Positions 40,110 through 48,424 of a stretch of DNA of 64,000 nucleotides are shown piece by piece; positions within the stretch are counted from its first letter, which is position 1, and every line of letters begins with the position of its first letter. Location of the stretch: contig CAVYVZ010000010.1 in the NCBI GenBank assembly GCA_963772065.1, positions 806,001 through 870,000 of the forward strand, written 5' to 3'. The translations under genes were made by a program, and so were the position numbers. The notes beneath the pieces were generated by a model. That model worked only from the letters and a program-made list of their open reading frames with translations. It made no database searches and had not been told where the DNA came from. Origin of the DNA: CAVYVZ01 sp963772065 (GTDB lineage Bacteria > Acidobacteriota > Vicinamibacteria > Vicinamibacterales > UBA2999).

Positions 40110-41503
40110 GCGGTGTCGAACGATGGCTGGACCCCGCGGGGTGTCCGGCCGAGCGGCCGCCGCTCGCCGCGATGGCCGCAGACACGCGGCGCCTGCACGA
40201 GCGAATCGACGCGCATGCACGCCGCACGGGCGTGCCGTACCTCCATCCCGACGAACCCACCGTCCAGCTCGATCTCCTCGGCTCGGCGCGCGTGATCGCG
40301 TGGCAGGAAGGAAAGGCGCAGTTTCTCTTCGCGAGCGAGGGCTGCTGGTCCGAGCTCCCCCACCTCTACGCGCGATACGGCACCACGGCCACGGGCGAGC
40401 TCCTTGCGCGCCTCAAGGCGCTCGAACGGTCGAGCGCGGCGATCGTCTGCGATTCCGGCATGCAGGCGACGGCGCTCGTCTTCGACGCCCTGATGGCGCC
40501 CGGCGGCCACGCCGTGCTGATGCGGCAGGTCTACAACAAGACGCGCGCCTATCTGGAGTGGCTCGCGCAGCGTCTCGGCGGAGAGATCGCGATCGTCGAC
40601 GATGGGGACCTGGAAGGCTTGCGGGAGGCGATTCGTCCGGAAACGCGGTTCATCTTCGCCGAGACGTACACGAATCCCCTGCTGCGCGCGCAAGACCTCG
40701 ACGCGCTGCGCGAGATCGTCGCCGGCGCGAGAACGCTCGCGCCGAACTTGAAGCTCGTCGTGGACTCGACGATTGCCACGCCGTGGGCGTTCAAGAGGCC
40801 GCTGCTCGAGCAAGGCGTGGACCTGGTCGTCGGCAGCGGCACCAAGGCGCTCGGCGGCCAGGATCGCGACCTCTGGGGATACATCGCGACGTCGGACTCG
40901 CAGCTCGCCAACACGATCATGGACCTGATGGCGATGCGCGGCGGCATTCTCGACTGGCGGCGCGCGGCGGCAATCCTCCCGGCGCTCGATGACGCGGGAC
41001 CGGCCCACGCGTGGCGGTCAGCGACGGCGGCGCGCGTGGCCGCGTTCCTGGCCGGGCATCCGCGTGTCAGCGAGGTGTTCCACCCGTCGCTTCCGGCGCA
41101 CCCCGACGCGGCGGCGATCGCTCGGCACTATGTCCGACATGGCTCGCTGCTTTCGTTCCGCGTGCGCGACGCCGACGAGGCGCGAACGCGACACCTCGCC
41201 GATGTCCTCGCCACGAGCGTCATCGTCCGCTACGCGCTCTCGTTCGACGGGCTCACGACGAAGGTCAATCACCACCGGACCGTGTCCGAGTACTTCACGC
41301 CTGACGAACAAGTCCGCCGCAGCGGGTTCGATCGCCTGATCCGTCTCGCCGTGGGTCTCGAGAACGCCGACGACCTGTGCGCCTCCCTGAACTGGACGCT
41401 CCACCACGGGGACTCGATGACGCCCCAGCAAATCGACGAGTGGCAGCACTCGCGTGCGGCGGCCCTGGGACTCGATTCCGAGCGAGCATCGACGGCGAAG
41501 TGA
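40106..41503 (+). CDS. PLP-dependent cystathionine gamma-synthase / O-acylhomoserine sulfhydrylase family enzyme
   Basis: 465 residues from GTG 40106, which overlaps the dehydrogenase stop as GTGA. Fold-type I Cys/Met-metabolism enzyme: YARYGTTATGELLARLKALERSSAAIVCDSGMQA (phosphate-binding loop), RQVYNKTRAYLEWL, AETYTNPLLRAQDL, LVVDSTIATPW, and VVGSGTKALGGQ with PLP Lys247. It departs from the usual family sequence at the active Lys (SGTKALGGQ for SxTKxxxGH) and the N-terminus, so cystathionine synthase versus direct sulfhydrylase cannot be decided. With the MetX-Hom fusion it would complete homoserine to homocysteine or cystathionine. Confidence 0.85.
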   Translation: MSGVERWLDPAGCPAERPPLAAMAADTRRLHERIDAHARRTGVPYLHPDEPTVQLDLLGSARVIAWQEGKAQFLFASEGCWSELPHLYARYGTTATGELLARLKALERSSAAIVCDSGMQATALVFDALMAPGGHAVLMRQVYNKTRAYLEWLAQRLGGEIAIVDDGDLEGLREAIRPETRFIFAETYTNPLLRAQDLDALREIVAGARTLAPNLKLVVDSTIATPWAFKRPLLEQGVDLVVGSGTKALGGQDRDLWGYIATSDSQLANTIMDLMAMRGGILDWRRAAAILPALDDAGPAHAWRSATAARVAAFLAGHPRVSEVFHPSLPAHPDAAAIARHYVRHGSLLSFRVRDADEARTRHLADVLATSVIVRYALSFDGLTTKVNHHRTVSEYFTPDEQVRRSGFDRLIRLAVGLENADDLCASLNWTLHHGDSMTPQQIDEWQHSRAAALGLDSERASTAK

Positions 41504-42867
41504 CAATCGAAGCCAACCCTTACGTACTCGACCCGGCCGCGGTCGAGGAGCCTCCGATCGGATTCGGTTCAACCCTGAAGCGGATTGGACCGGGCATGGT
41601 GCTCGCGGCATCGATCGTGGGATCGGGGGAACTGATTGCCACGACTACGCTCGGGGCGCAGGCCGGCTATGCGGGGCTGTGGGTCGTGCTCCTCAGCTGC
41701 GTCAGCAAACCCGTGATCCAGGCGGAGCTTGGACGCTACACCATCGCAACCGGGCTGACCGGCCTCGAAGCGCTCAATCAGCTGCCGGGTCCGCGTGTGT
41801 GGAGGCTCAACTGGCTGGTGTGGGCCTGGGCCGTCATGGTCAGCGCCACGCTGCTGCAGGTGGGCGCGATGTACGGCGGCGTGTCGCAGGTGATGCACCT
41901 CGTCGTGCCGGCGATTCCGGTGAAGGTCTGGACGATTGCGTTTCTCGCCCTGACGCTCGGCCTGCTCCTCGGCGGCGGCTACGCTCGCGTGGAGCGCATC
42001 GCGATGTTGAAGGTCGCGCTCTTCACGCTGCTCACGGTAATGGCCGCGATGGTGCTGATGCGCATGCCTCAGTTCTTTTCCTGGGGCGCGGTCGCCGACG
42101 GCTTGCGGCTGCAGATGCCAGCGGCCGGCCTCGGGATGGCCGTCGCCGTTTTCGGCATCACGGGCGTAGGGGCGAGCGAGCTGTTCATGTATCCGTATTG
42201 GTGCGTCGAGAAAGGCTACGCGCAGTTCACCGGTCGGCGCGACGGAGGCCGTGAATGGCAGCGGCGGGCGCGCGGCTGGATTCGCGTCATGCACGTCGAC
42301 ATCGCGACATCCCTGATCATCTACACCGTGGCAACCGTCGCGTTCTACCTGCTTGGCGCCGGCGTGCTGCACGGCATGGGCATCGTGCCGGAGGCGTCGC
42401 AGATGATCCAGACCCTCTCGAACCTCTACACGCGGACCCTCGGCGGCTGGTCGCTGCCGCTCTTCTACATCGGCGCGATCGCCACGCTGTACGGCACCGC
42501 GTTCGCCGCGACCGCGGCGCACTCGCGCCTGTTCGCCGATATGTGCCGGCTCGCCGGCCGGTTCGCGGTCGGCGACATGGATCGACGCATCACGTTTCGC
42601 AATCGTTTCGTCGTGCTCCTCACCGTGGTGCCCGTCGCGCTGTACTGGACGTTCGAATCGCCCGTCACGATGGTGATGCTTGGCGGCATCGCCCAGTCGA
42701 TAATGCTCCCGATCGTCGGCATCGCCACTCTCGTCCTGCGCCATCGTCATCTGCCACCTGAGATCCGGCCGTCGACGGCGACCACGCTTGCGCTCTGGAT
42801 CACGACAGCCGTGATTGTGGTGATGATGGCGTACTACATCGTCCTGACGTTCGGCGCATCACGATGA
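41500..42867 (+). CDS. Nramp-like divalent metal transporter
   Basis: About 455 residues, 11-12 helices. GTG 41500 overlaps the stop of the PLP gene as GTGA, a coupling repeated through this operon. Nramp marks: IGPGMVLAASIVGSGELIATTTLGAQAGYAGLWVVLLSC, where Nramp TM1 normally has DPGN (here GSGE, so metal coordination differs), and a TM6 region with VAVFGITGVGASELFMYP in place of the usual MPH motif. This is the divergent Nramp-related branch seen in environmental bacteria, whose substrate (Mn, Fe, Mg) is unsettled. Its place in a methionine operon suggests supply of a metal cofactor, which is inference. Confidence 0.8.
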   Translation: MTIEANPYVLDPAAVEEPPIGFGSTLKRIGPGMVLAASIVGSGELIATTTLGAQAGYAGLWVVLLSCVSKPVIQAELGRYTIATGLTGLEALNQLPGPRVWRLNWLVWAWAVMVSATLLQVGAMYGGVSQVMHLVVPAIPVKVWTIAFLALTLGLLLGGGYARVERIAMLKVALFTLLTVMAAMVLMRMPQFFSWGAVADGLRLQMPAAGLGMAVAVFGITGVGASELFMYPYWCVEKGYAQFTGRRDGGREWQRRARGWIRVMHVDIATSLIIYTVATVAFYLLGAGVLHGMGIVPEASQMIQTLSNLYTRTLGGWSLPLFYIGAIATLYGTAFAATAAHSRLFADMCRLAGRFAVGDMDRRITFRNRFVVLLTVVPVALYWTFESPVTMVMLGGIAQSIMLPIVGIATLVLRHRHLPPEIRPSTATTLALWITTAVIVVMMAYYIVLTFGASR

Positions 42868-42880
42868 GTCTTATGACTAC

Positions 42881-43138
42881 ACTTGTCGACGAAACCACGA
42901 AGACACGGAGGCACGGAGGCTTGTGCGTTCGACGGGCCTTGCGCAGGAACGAGACCGGCGAAAACAAGCCGCGCTTGATCCATGGCAGTTTGTTTTCGCC
43001 GGTCTCGTTCCTGTGCAAGCCGCCTTCGGCGGCCGGCCTGCTTCGCAGGCCAGGCCAGTCGAACGCTCTTCGTGTCTTCGTGCCTTCGTGGCCCGCATTT
43101 GACAAGCGCAGTGATGAGAATCACGAGAATCAGTGGAA
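42881..43138. repeat. Long palindromic interspersed repeat, copy 2
   Basis: Left tract CCACGAAGACACGGAGGCACGG faces CTTCGTGTCTTCGTGCCTTC; inside, GGAACGAGACCGGCGAAAAC faces its exact complement GTTTTCGCCGGTCTCGTTCC (with CAAGCCGC facing GCAGTTTG). GCCGCCTTCGGCGGC and CCTGCTTCGCAGG hairpins lie within. The right flank (TGACAAGCG, then GAGAATCACGAGAATCA) is the complement of the left flank of copy 3 (TGATTCTCGTGATTC...CTTGTCA). It directly abuts the lipoprotein gene downstream, whose own start codon is unclear. Confidence 0.82.
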
Positions 43139-43139
43139 G

Positions 43140-43517
43140 TTGCCGCTGATTGCCGTACTCCTCGTCCTCGCGAGCGCCTGCAGCAGTCACGACCCGATTC
43201 GTGCGAAGTCGATTCAGCTGGGCCGATCGATCAATCCTGACGGCACCGTCGGCGGCCACACGACACGGTTCAAGCCGAACGACACGATCTACGCGTCCGT
43301 CCTGACCACAGGGTCGGGATCGGCCACGATCTCGGCCCGGTGGACGTATGCGGGCCGTGTGGCGGGCGAGCCGCAACGAAACGTACGCTACCGAGGCGAC
43401 GCCGCCACCGAGTTCCACATTCAGAACAACGGTGGCTTCCCGCCCGGGGATTACTCGGTCGAGCTCTTCGTCAACGGCGTATCAGCTGGCAGCCGGGAGT
43501 TCCGCGTCGAGAAATAG
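43140..43517 (+). CDS. Small lipoprotein of unknown function
   Basis: About 125 residues. Lipoprotein signal LPLIAVLLVLASAC with lipobox before SSHD. Mature part: GRSINPDGTVGGHTTRFKPNDTIYASVLTTGSGSATISARWTYAGRVAG and a C-terminal beta pair FPPGDYSVELFVNGVSAGSREFRVE, an Ig-like beta-sandwich pattern found in many acidobacterial and delta-proteobacterial lipoproteins. No ATG lies in frame just upstream; the frame is open through repeat copy 2 to 42864, so the start is either TTG 43140 or the original start was displaced by the repeat. Confidence 0.7.
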   Translation: MPLIAVLLVLASACSSHDPIRAKSIQLGRSINPDGTVGGHTTRFKPNDTIYASVLTTGSGSATISARWTYAGRVAGEPQRNVRYRGDAATEFHIQNNGGFPPGDYSVELFVNGVSAGSREFRVEK

Positions 43518-43525
43518 CGAGCGCG

Positions 43526-43813
43526 CTATCGCGAACGGGCTGTCAGGGGCTGGCGCCGATCCGGCGTCGTCCGATCGATCTTCCGGCGATCGCGCCCGAC
43601 GCGGCGCTCCTTGTCGAAACCCCAGAGGAACCAGCCACCCTCGGTGAGGCGCTCGCCGATCGCGATCTGGAAGGCCTCGACTGCTTGTTCATCCGGGAAG
43701 TCGTGCTGCTCGCGCGCGGAGCCGGGACCCGCGACGATCACCGAGAAGCCGTAGGGCCGCTCGATCCAGATGCTCTGCCCGTCTTTGATGAACAACCAGG
43801 ACGCCAATGGCAT
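43526..43813 (-). CDS. Small hypothetical protein
   Basis: 95 residues. MPLASWLFIKDGQSIWIERPYGFSVIVAGPGSAREQHDFPDEQAVEAFQIAIGERLTEGGWFLWGFD and a basic tail with RRVGRDRRKIDRTTPDRRQP. Short alpha/beta protein of a type common next to kinases and regulators in acidobacteria; codon use is like its neighbours, which supports a real gene. No family recognised. Divergent from the kinase-BRCT gene, start-to-start about 50 bp. Confidence 0.65.
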   Translation of the reverse strand: MPLASWLFIKDGQSIWIERPYGFSVIVAGPGSAREQHDFPDEQAVEAFQIAIGERLTEGGWFLWGFDKERRVGRDRRKIDRTTPDRRQPLTARSR

Positions 43814-43863
43814 GCGCGGGAGTATATGCTGATCCGTGCTCCCCGGGACTCTCCGTCGAACAC

Positions 43864-45033
43864 ATGGCCACTCATCTCACATCGGCAACGACGCGGAGTA
43901 CGCGTTCGGTTCACGCGATTGCACGCAACGCCACTCAGCTGCTCTCGGCGGGCCAGGTCGTCACGAGTCCGGAGACACTGGTGCGCTACCGCGCCGACGG
44001 CCTGATCGGCCAGGGCGGCTACGGTCAGGTGTATCTCGCGATGCGGCAGGGGCGATCGGCCACAATGCCCGGCGTCGTCTGCATCAAGGTGAGCCCGCGC
44101 ATCGACGGATGGTTGCGCGAGGCCTACTTCGGCCAACTCCTCGAGGATCACCCGCGGGCGATCCAGGTCTACGACGCCTTTCCGATATTCCGGCCGGACG
44201 GGCAGGTGCTGTACTGCCTCGCGCTCGAGTACGCGAAGCACGGCGACCTCAGCGCCTACCTGCGAAGCTCGACGCGCGGGTGGTCGGAGCGCACCGTGCG
44301 CCGCGAGATCGCCGGCATCCTCGAGGTCCTCGGCAAGCTGCACCGCGGCCATCTGCTGCATCGCGACCTCACGCCGATGAACGTCTTCGTCTGCGAGGGC
44401 TCGCGTCTCAAGCTCGGAGACTTCGGGATCGTCCGTCAGCAGACGAGCCGGGGCGGCGTCGACGCGCGCACGCTCAACCCGCTGATGGCGCCGAGCGACA
44501 TCTTCGACGGCGCCGCGCCGAAGTGGCAGGCGCGTGACGATGTGTATCAGGTGGGCCAACTCCTGGGCATGCTGGTCAAGGGCGACGCCAGCGCGCGCGT
44601 GCGGACGGGAGACGTGCGCCGGTTCGCCTGCAGCGATCACCTGAAGGAGATCATCTATCGCTGCATCGGCGAGCGGCGGAAGCGCTATGAGACCGCCGAC
44701 GAGCTGATCGACGCGCTGCGCAATCCGCCCGCGTCGCTTCGCGCGGGCGTGCTACGCACGCTGAAGGGCGTGCATCTGGCGTTTACCGGGATCCTGAGCA
44801 CGCAGCGCAGCAAAGCGGCGCTCGCGGCGCGCCGCGCCGGCGCGATCGTGCACGGCGGTCCGTCGGCGAAGACAACGGTGATCGTTCGCGGGCGTCCCAA
44901 CCCGCTGCAGGCGGCCGGGCGCGATGCCGGCCGCAAGCTGATGGAGATCAAGCGCCTGCGCGAGAAGGGACAGCGCATCACGCTCCTCAACGAAAAGCAG
45001 TTCTGGCGCCTCGTCGGAGTTGAGGATCAGTGA
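43864..45033 (+). CDS. Serine/threonine protein kinase with C-terminal BRCT domain
   Basis: 389 residues, intact. Kinase domain about 40-285: glycine loop IGQGGYGQVYLA (48-59), VCIKV (Lys75), LEYAKHGDLSAYL hinge, HRDLTPMNVFV (Asp168, Asn173) and DFGIV (186-190), with a short activation loop ending APSD. C-terminal BRCT domain about 299-385: LKGVHLAFTGILSTQRSKAALAARRAGAIVHGG, TTVIVRG, KLMEIKRLREKGQRITLLNEKQFWRLV, close in pattern to the BRCT domain of NAD-dependent DNA ligase. No membrane helix. BRCT domains bind phosphopeptides or DNA ends, so a soluble kinase tethered to DNA repair or phospho-targets is plausible. Its 3' end overlaps the convergent TlpA-like gene by 7 bp. Confidence 0.85.
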   Translation: MATHLTSATTRSTRSVHAIARNATQLLSAGQVVTSPETLVRYRADGLIGQGGYGQVYLAMRQGRSATMPGVVCIKVSPRIDGWLREAYFGQLLEDHPRAIQVYDAFPIFRPDGQVLYCLALEYAKHGDLSAYLRSSTRGWSERTVRREIAGILEVLGKLHRGHLLHRDLTPMNVFVCEGSRLKLGDFGIVRQQTSRGGVDARTLNPLMAPSDIFDGAAPKWQARDDVYQVGQLLGMLVKGDASARVRTGDVRRFACSDHLKEIIYRCIGERRKRYETADELIDALRNPPASLRAGVLRTLKGVHLAFTGILSTQRSKAALAARRAGAIVHGGPSAKTTVIVRGRPNPLQAAGRDAGRKLMEIKRLREKGQRITLLNEKQFWRLVGVEDQ

Positions 45034-46232
45034 GTCCCGAGACGCTCCGATAGCAGTTGCTCCACCTGCTGGGTGATCTCCCGCTCCGCCTTGGTGTAGT
45101 ACACACCGCTACCGGGACTCGGGAATCCCGCGTGCACGGCGCGCACGCGCCCGTTCCGGCCGATGAAGAACGTCGTCGGAAACGCGTTCAGGTTGTCTGC
45201 CTGCGGCACCTTCTCGTTCAGCTGCTCCGGCTCACCCGCCAGCAGCACCGTGTACGTGATGCCGTACTGCTCGTTGAACGCGCGCAGCCGTGTCGGATTC
45301 GCGAGCTGGGCCGCTTCCTCGAACGAGAGCGTCACGACCTCGAGACCCTTCGCCCGGTACTTGCGGTAGAGCGCCGCCAGAAACGGCGCTTCGTCGTGGC
45401 AGTTCGGACACCAGCTCCCGCTGATGTTCAGAAGCACGACCTTGCCGCGGAATCGGGCATCGGTATTCGAGACAAGGCGGCCCTGAAGATCGGGAAAGCT
45501 GAATCGGAACGGCTCGTCCGGATCCTTCATTCGCGTGTGATGCGCGGGATCGGTCGGAACTCCGAGCTCTTTGGCCCGCGGCGCGTTCTCGCGCGCCGCG
45601 GCCAGAGGCGGCTGGCCGTTGAGGCTCAGGCTCAACGATCCATCGTCGTGCGGTGTCGCCTCGAGAAGCAGCGGCCGGGCGCCGGAGAAATGACTCAGCA
45701 CGAAGCGGCCATCCCGATAGGATCCCGTTAGCGTGCCCGTGTCGCCGTCGACGCGAAGGATGCTCGCCGATACATCCGCACCGGTCTGACGCGCGATGAA
45801 TCGCCACGCCGACTCGCCCTTCGAGCTGCGCGCGGTGACGATCCAGGTGCCGTCAATCCGTGGAACCTCGCCTGCCGCCGGCCGCGCCGCCACGGCGCGC
45901 GTGGCGCGGAACGGATAGGGCCCGCGCGGCCGTTGGTACTCGCCAACCAATTGACCGTCCCGATAGGTCACCTGCAGCCGGCTCGCGTACTGGTCGAAGC
46001 TCAGGACGAGCACGCCGTTGTCGATCTGGCTTCCGGTGGATGTGATGCGGCGATCGCCATTGAAGAACGACGCCTTCGTCGCCGCGCCCTCCCCGACGAT
46101 CTCGAGCCGGAACGGGACGTCGAGTCCGTTGACGACGACGACGGCATCCCAGCGTCCGGCGAGGGACGGCGTCTGGAAGGCCGCGCCCGAGAGAGTGCCT
46201 AGGATCAGGACCAACACAGCCCGAGCTGTCAT
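45027..46232 (-). CDS. TlpA-like thioredoxin-fold lipoprotein/secreted protein
   Basis: About 401 residues. Signal peptide MTARAVLVLILGTLSGAAFQ; two repeats of an N-terminal beta-rich domain (LAGRWDAVVVVNGLDVPFRLEI ... and IDGTWIVTARSSKGESAWRFIA ... DGDTGTLTGSYRDGRFVLSHF); C-terminal thioredoxin domain with KVVLLNISGSWCPNCHDEAPFL (CxxC at about 275-278) and FPTTFFIGRNGRV (cis-Pro). It should act in the periplasm as a thiol-disulfide reductase. Start is set at ATG 46232, which opens the signal peptide. Confidence 0.88.
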   Translation of the reverse strand: MTARAVLVLILGTLSGAAFQTPSLAGRWDAVVVVNGLDVPFRLEIVGEGAATKASFFNGDRRITSTGSQIDNGVLVLSFDQYASRLQVTYRDGQLVGEYQRPRGPYPFRATRAVAARPAAGEVPRIDGTWIVTARSSKGESAWRFIARQTGADVSASILRVDGDTGTLTGSYRDGRFVLSHFSGARPLLLEATPHDDGSLSLSLNGQPPLAAARENAPRAKELGVPTDPAHHTRMKDPDEPFRFSFPDLQGRLVSNTDARFRGKVVLLNISGSWCPNCHDEAPFLAALYRKYRAKGLEVVTLSFEEAAQLANPTRLRAFNEQYGITYTVLLAGEPEQLNEKVPQADNLNAFPTTFFIGRNGRVRAVHAGFPSPGSGVYYTKAEREITQQVEQLLSERLGTH

Positions 46233-46268
46233 GTGCGCACCTCCACAACTATCGCGCAAGCCGCGATC

Positions 46269-46871
46269 CTACCGCAGCGTGCGCGCCGCGAGATACGTTC
46301 GCTGCGCCGCCGTCGCGCCCAGCATGGCAATCCAAACCCAGATCAGCCAGCCGATATGCGCCGGAAACAGTGCCCATAAGACGTACATCGTGTTCGTTTC
46401 GCCAGCCTCGGCAAAGCCGGGCGTGAACTGGAACGTGCGATTCGTCGCGCTCACCTCGCGTCCCAGCTTGCTGGCGGCATCCGAGAGCGCGAGAGTCGTT
46501 GTGATCGCGAGCATGTAGCCGGCCAGAACGAGCGCCCACGCCACCCCGAGAGCGGGATGGAGTACGGCAAACCCGATCGCCATCGCGCCGTAGGCCGCCA
46601 TATCGAGCGTAATATCGAGGTAGCCGCCGAATGCCGTGCTCTGACCCGTCTCGCGGGCGAGCGTGCCGTCGAGCGCATCGCCAACGCGGCTCGTGAGCCA
46701 CGTGGCAAGGCCGACGACCGTCCAGCTGTTGGCGATGAACATCGCGGCGGCGATTCCAAGCAGGAACGCGGCGATCGTGACGTGCGTGGGCGTCACGCCG
46801 CGCCGGGCCAGCACCGGCACGAGAGGCCGGAGGAATGGCGAGAAACGCGCGCGAAAGGGTTCATCGAACAT
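46269..46871 (-). CDS. CDP-alcohol phosphatidyltransferase family protein
   Basis: 200 residues, about six helices. Diagnostic motif RVGDALDGTLARETGQSTAFGGYLDITLD gives the D-G-x2-A-R-x8-G-x3-D-x3-D catalytic signature. ATG 46871 gives MFDEPFRARFSPFLRPLVPVLARRGVTPTHVTIAAFLLG, the normal family start; longer starts lead into the repeats upstream. Makes a phospholipid or phosphoalcohol at the inner membrane; which alcohol is accepted (glycerophosphate, inositol, serine) cannot be told. Confidence 0.88.
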   Translation of the reverse strand: MFDEPFRARFSPFLRPLVPVLARRGVTPTHVTIAAFLLGIAAAMFIANSWTVVGLATWLTSRVGDALDGTLARETGQSTAFGGYLDITLDMAAYGAMAIGFAVLHPALGVAWALVLAGYMLAITTTLALSDAASKLGREVSATNRTFQFTPGFAEAGETNTMYVLWALFPAHIGWLIWVWIAMLGATAAQRTYLAARTLR

Positions 46872-46890
46872 GAATGGCGCCGTTCTGAGT

Positions 46891-46932
46891 AGCACCGCTC
46901 TAGGCAGCACCGCTCTAGGGGCACCCTCTAGG
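46891..46932. repeat. Three short direct repeats (AGCACCGCTCTAGG)
   Basis: AGCACCGCTCTAGG at 46891-46904 and 46906-46919, then a shorter variant GGCACCCTCTAGG at 46920-46932. Placed in the divergent spacer between the phosphatidyltransferase and the symporter genes, just before the latter's coding region. Confidence 0.6.
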
Positions 46933-46942
46933 CGGCGCTGAC

Positions 46943-48322
46943 CTGCTCGGGTTTGCCGGCTTCCTCGCGCTCATCGCGTGGGCGAGCCGGCGCCGCGCCG
47001 CGAGCGCGCGCGAGTTCCTCGTCGCCGGCCGCTCCGTCGGCCTCTTTCCGCTCGTCGCGACGCTGGTGATGACCGAGTTCAACACCAGCACGCTGCTGGC
47101 GTTCGGCGCCGCCGGATACCGCGCCGGCCCGATGGCGCTCGCGCTCCCGCTCGTCTTCCTGATCGGGCTCGCATTCTATACCGCCACCGTCGCGCGACCC
47201 TGGAAGCGATTCAATCGCCTGTCCGTGGCCGAACTGTTCACGGAGCGCTACTCACCAGCCCTCGGACGCTTTGCCGCGCTGATGCTGCTGGCCGCCATGA
47301 CGGGATTCTGCGCGACCTACGTGAAGTCGCTCGCGTTGCTCTTCCAGCCGATCATCCCGAACGTATCGTTCCCTCTCCTGACAGCCGTCTGCACGGCGGT
47401 GGTCGTCGCCATCGTGCTGCCCGGGGGCCTTCTCTCGGTGGTGCGCAGCGACGTCGTCAGCTTCGTCGTGACGATCGTGCTGTTGCCCGCGCTGCTGGTC
47501 ATCGGCATGGCCGCGAGCGCCGCCGGGGGCGGAGTGTCGGCGGCATTTCCACACGATCAGCTGACGGTCGACCCGATCGGACACTGGTCGCATCCGGCAC
47601 TGCCGTTCCGCTTCGTGACGACGCTCATCGTGCTGACGTGCTTCACGTACATCGCCGCGCCGTGGTACGGGCAGAAGATTTTCGCGGCGCGCGACGAGCG
47701 CACGGCGTTTGCGGCGGCGGGGTGGTCGGCGGTGCTCGTCTTCCTCCTGTATGGCTGCGCGGTCCTTGCGGCTGCTCACTTCCGCGTCCTCGCGCCTGAC
47801 CTTCCGGATCCGCAGCTGGCGGTACCGCAGATGGTGCTCTCGTGGCTTCCGCCCGGCGCGCGCGGCGTCGGCCTCGCCGTCCTGTTTGCCGCGGCGCTCA
47901 CGACGCTCGGCGGCGTGTGGAGCGCCATGGCCGCGATGGTGGCGGCCGACTTCGGGTGGGCCACCGCCGGACGCATCGGCACGCAGCGGGCGGTGCTGAT
48001 TGCGTTTGCATCCGCCAGCTGGCTGGGCGGAACGTTTCTCGTCGACGACATCCTCAACCGGTTGATCCTCGCGAACATCCCCGTGGCCGCGCTCGCGTTC
48101 GCGCTGCTCGCGGGCTTCTACTGGAAGCGCGCCACGACCGCCGGCGCGTGGGCCAGCATCATCGTCGGCGTCGTGTGGGGCACGGGATCGTTCCTGGTCG
48201 TCGGAGAAGAGGGCGGCTATACGTGGCCCTGGGCGATCTACGGCATCCCGCTGATCTTTGCGACAGGAGTCGCCGTCTCCCTCGCTACGCGCGCGACGAA
48301 CGTTGCGGTAGCGGCGGAGTGA
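46943..48322 (+). CDS. Sodium:solute symporter (SSS) family transporter
   Basis: About 460 residues, 11-13 helices. Homology begins well upstream of the first ATG (47066): LLGFAGFLALIAWASRRRAASAREFLVAGRSVGLFPLVATLVMTEFNTSTLLAF, containing the SSS family AREFLVAGRS segment; no ATG or GTG fits, so the start is placed near CTG 46943 with doubt. Later marks: WKRFNRLSVAELFTERYSPALGRFAAL, FTYIAAPWYGQKIFAARDERTAFAAAGW, LFAAALTTLGGVWSAMAAMVAADFGW. Sodium-driven uptake at the inner membrane; substrate not identifiable. Confidence 0.8.
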   Translation: MLGFAGFLALIAWASRRRAASAREFLVAGRSVGLFPLVATLVMTEFNTSTLLAFGAAGYRAGPMALALPLVFLIGLAFYTATVARPWKRFNRLSVAELFTERYSPALGRFAALMLLAAMTGFCATYVKSLALLFQPIIPNVSFPLLTAVCTAVVVAIVLPGGLLSVVRSDVVSFVVTIVLLPALLVIGMAASAAGGGVSAAFPHDQLTVDPIGHWSHPALPFRFVTTLIVLTCFTYIAAPWYGQKIFAARDERTAFAAAGWSAVLVFLLYGCAVLAAAHFRVLAPDLPDPQLAVPQMVLSWLPPGARGVGLAVLFAAALTTLGGVWSAMAAMVAADFGWATAGRIGTQRAVLIAFASASWLGGTFLVDDILNRLILANIPVAALAFALLAGFYWKRATTAGAWASIIVGVVWGTGSFLVVGEEGGYTWPWAIYGIPLIFATGVAVSLATRATNVAVAAE

Positions 48323-48424
48323 TAGCCCGACCAGCGTGGGGATCTTCTAGACATTGTCACCGCGCCAATTCGCCGCGCGTCGGGCCAGTCGATCGAGAAC
48401 CTGCATGGCGGTAGAGTATGCACT

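Noticed and set aside
37991..41008. Very long open frame (about 1,000 codons) on the opposite strand of the methionine operon
   Set aside because: Arg/Ala/His-rich composition with no motif; typical antisense frame of high-GC coding sequence. The same applies to opposite-strand frames at 16313-18505 and 60056-62731.
37766..41503. One 1,245-residue protein joining MetX, homoserine dehydrogenase and the PLP enzyme
   Set aside because: The alternate frame near 40035 gives the proper end of the dehydrogenase ACT domain and a stop at 40107-40109, with a GTG start overlapping it; the triple fusion is a frameshift artefact.
42864..43140. Coding N-terminal extension of the lipoprotein
   Set aside because: The frame is open only because it crosses repeat copy 2; the encoded residues are low-complexity translations of the palindrome and precede the true signal peptide.
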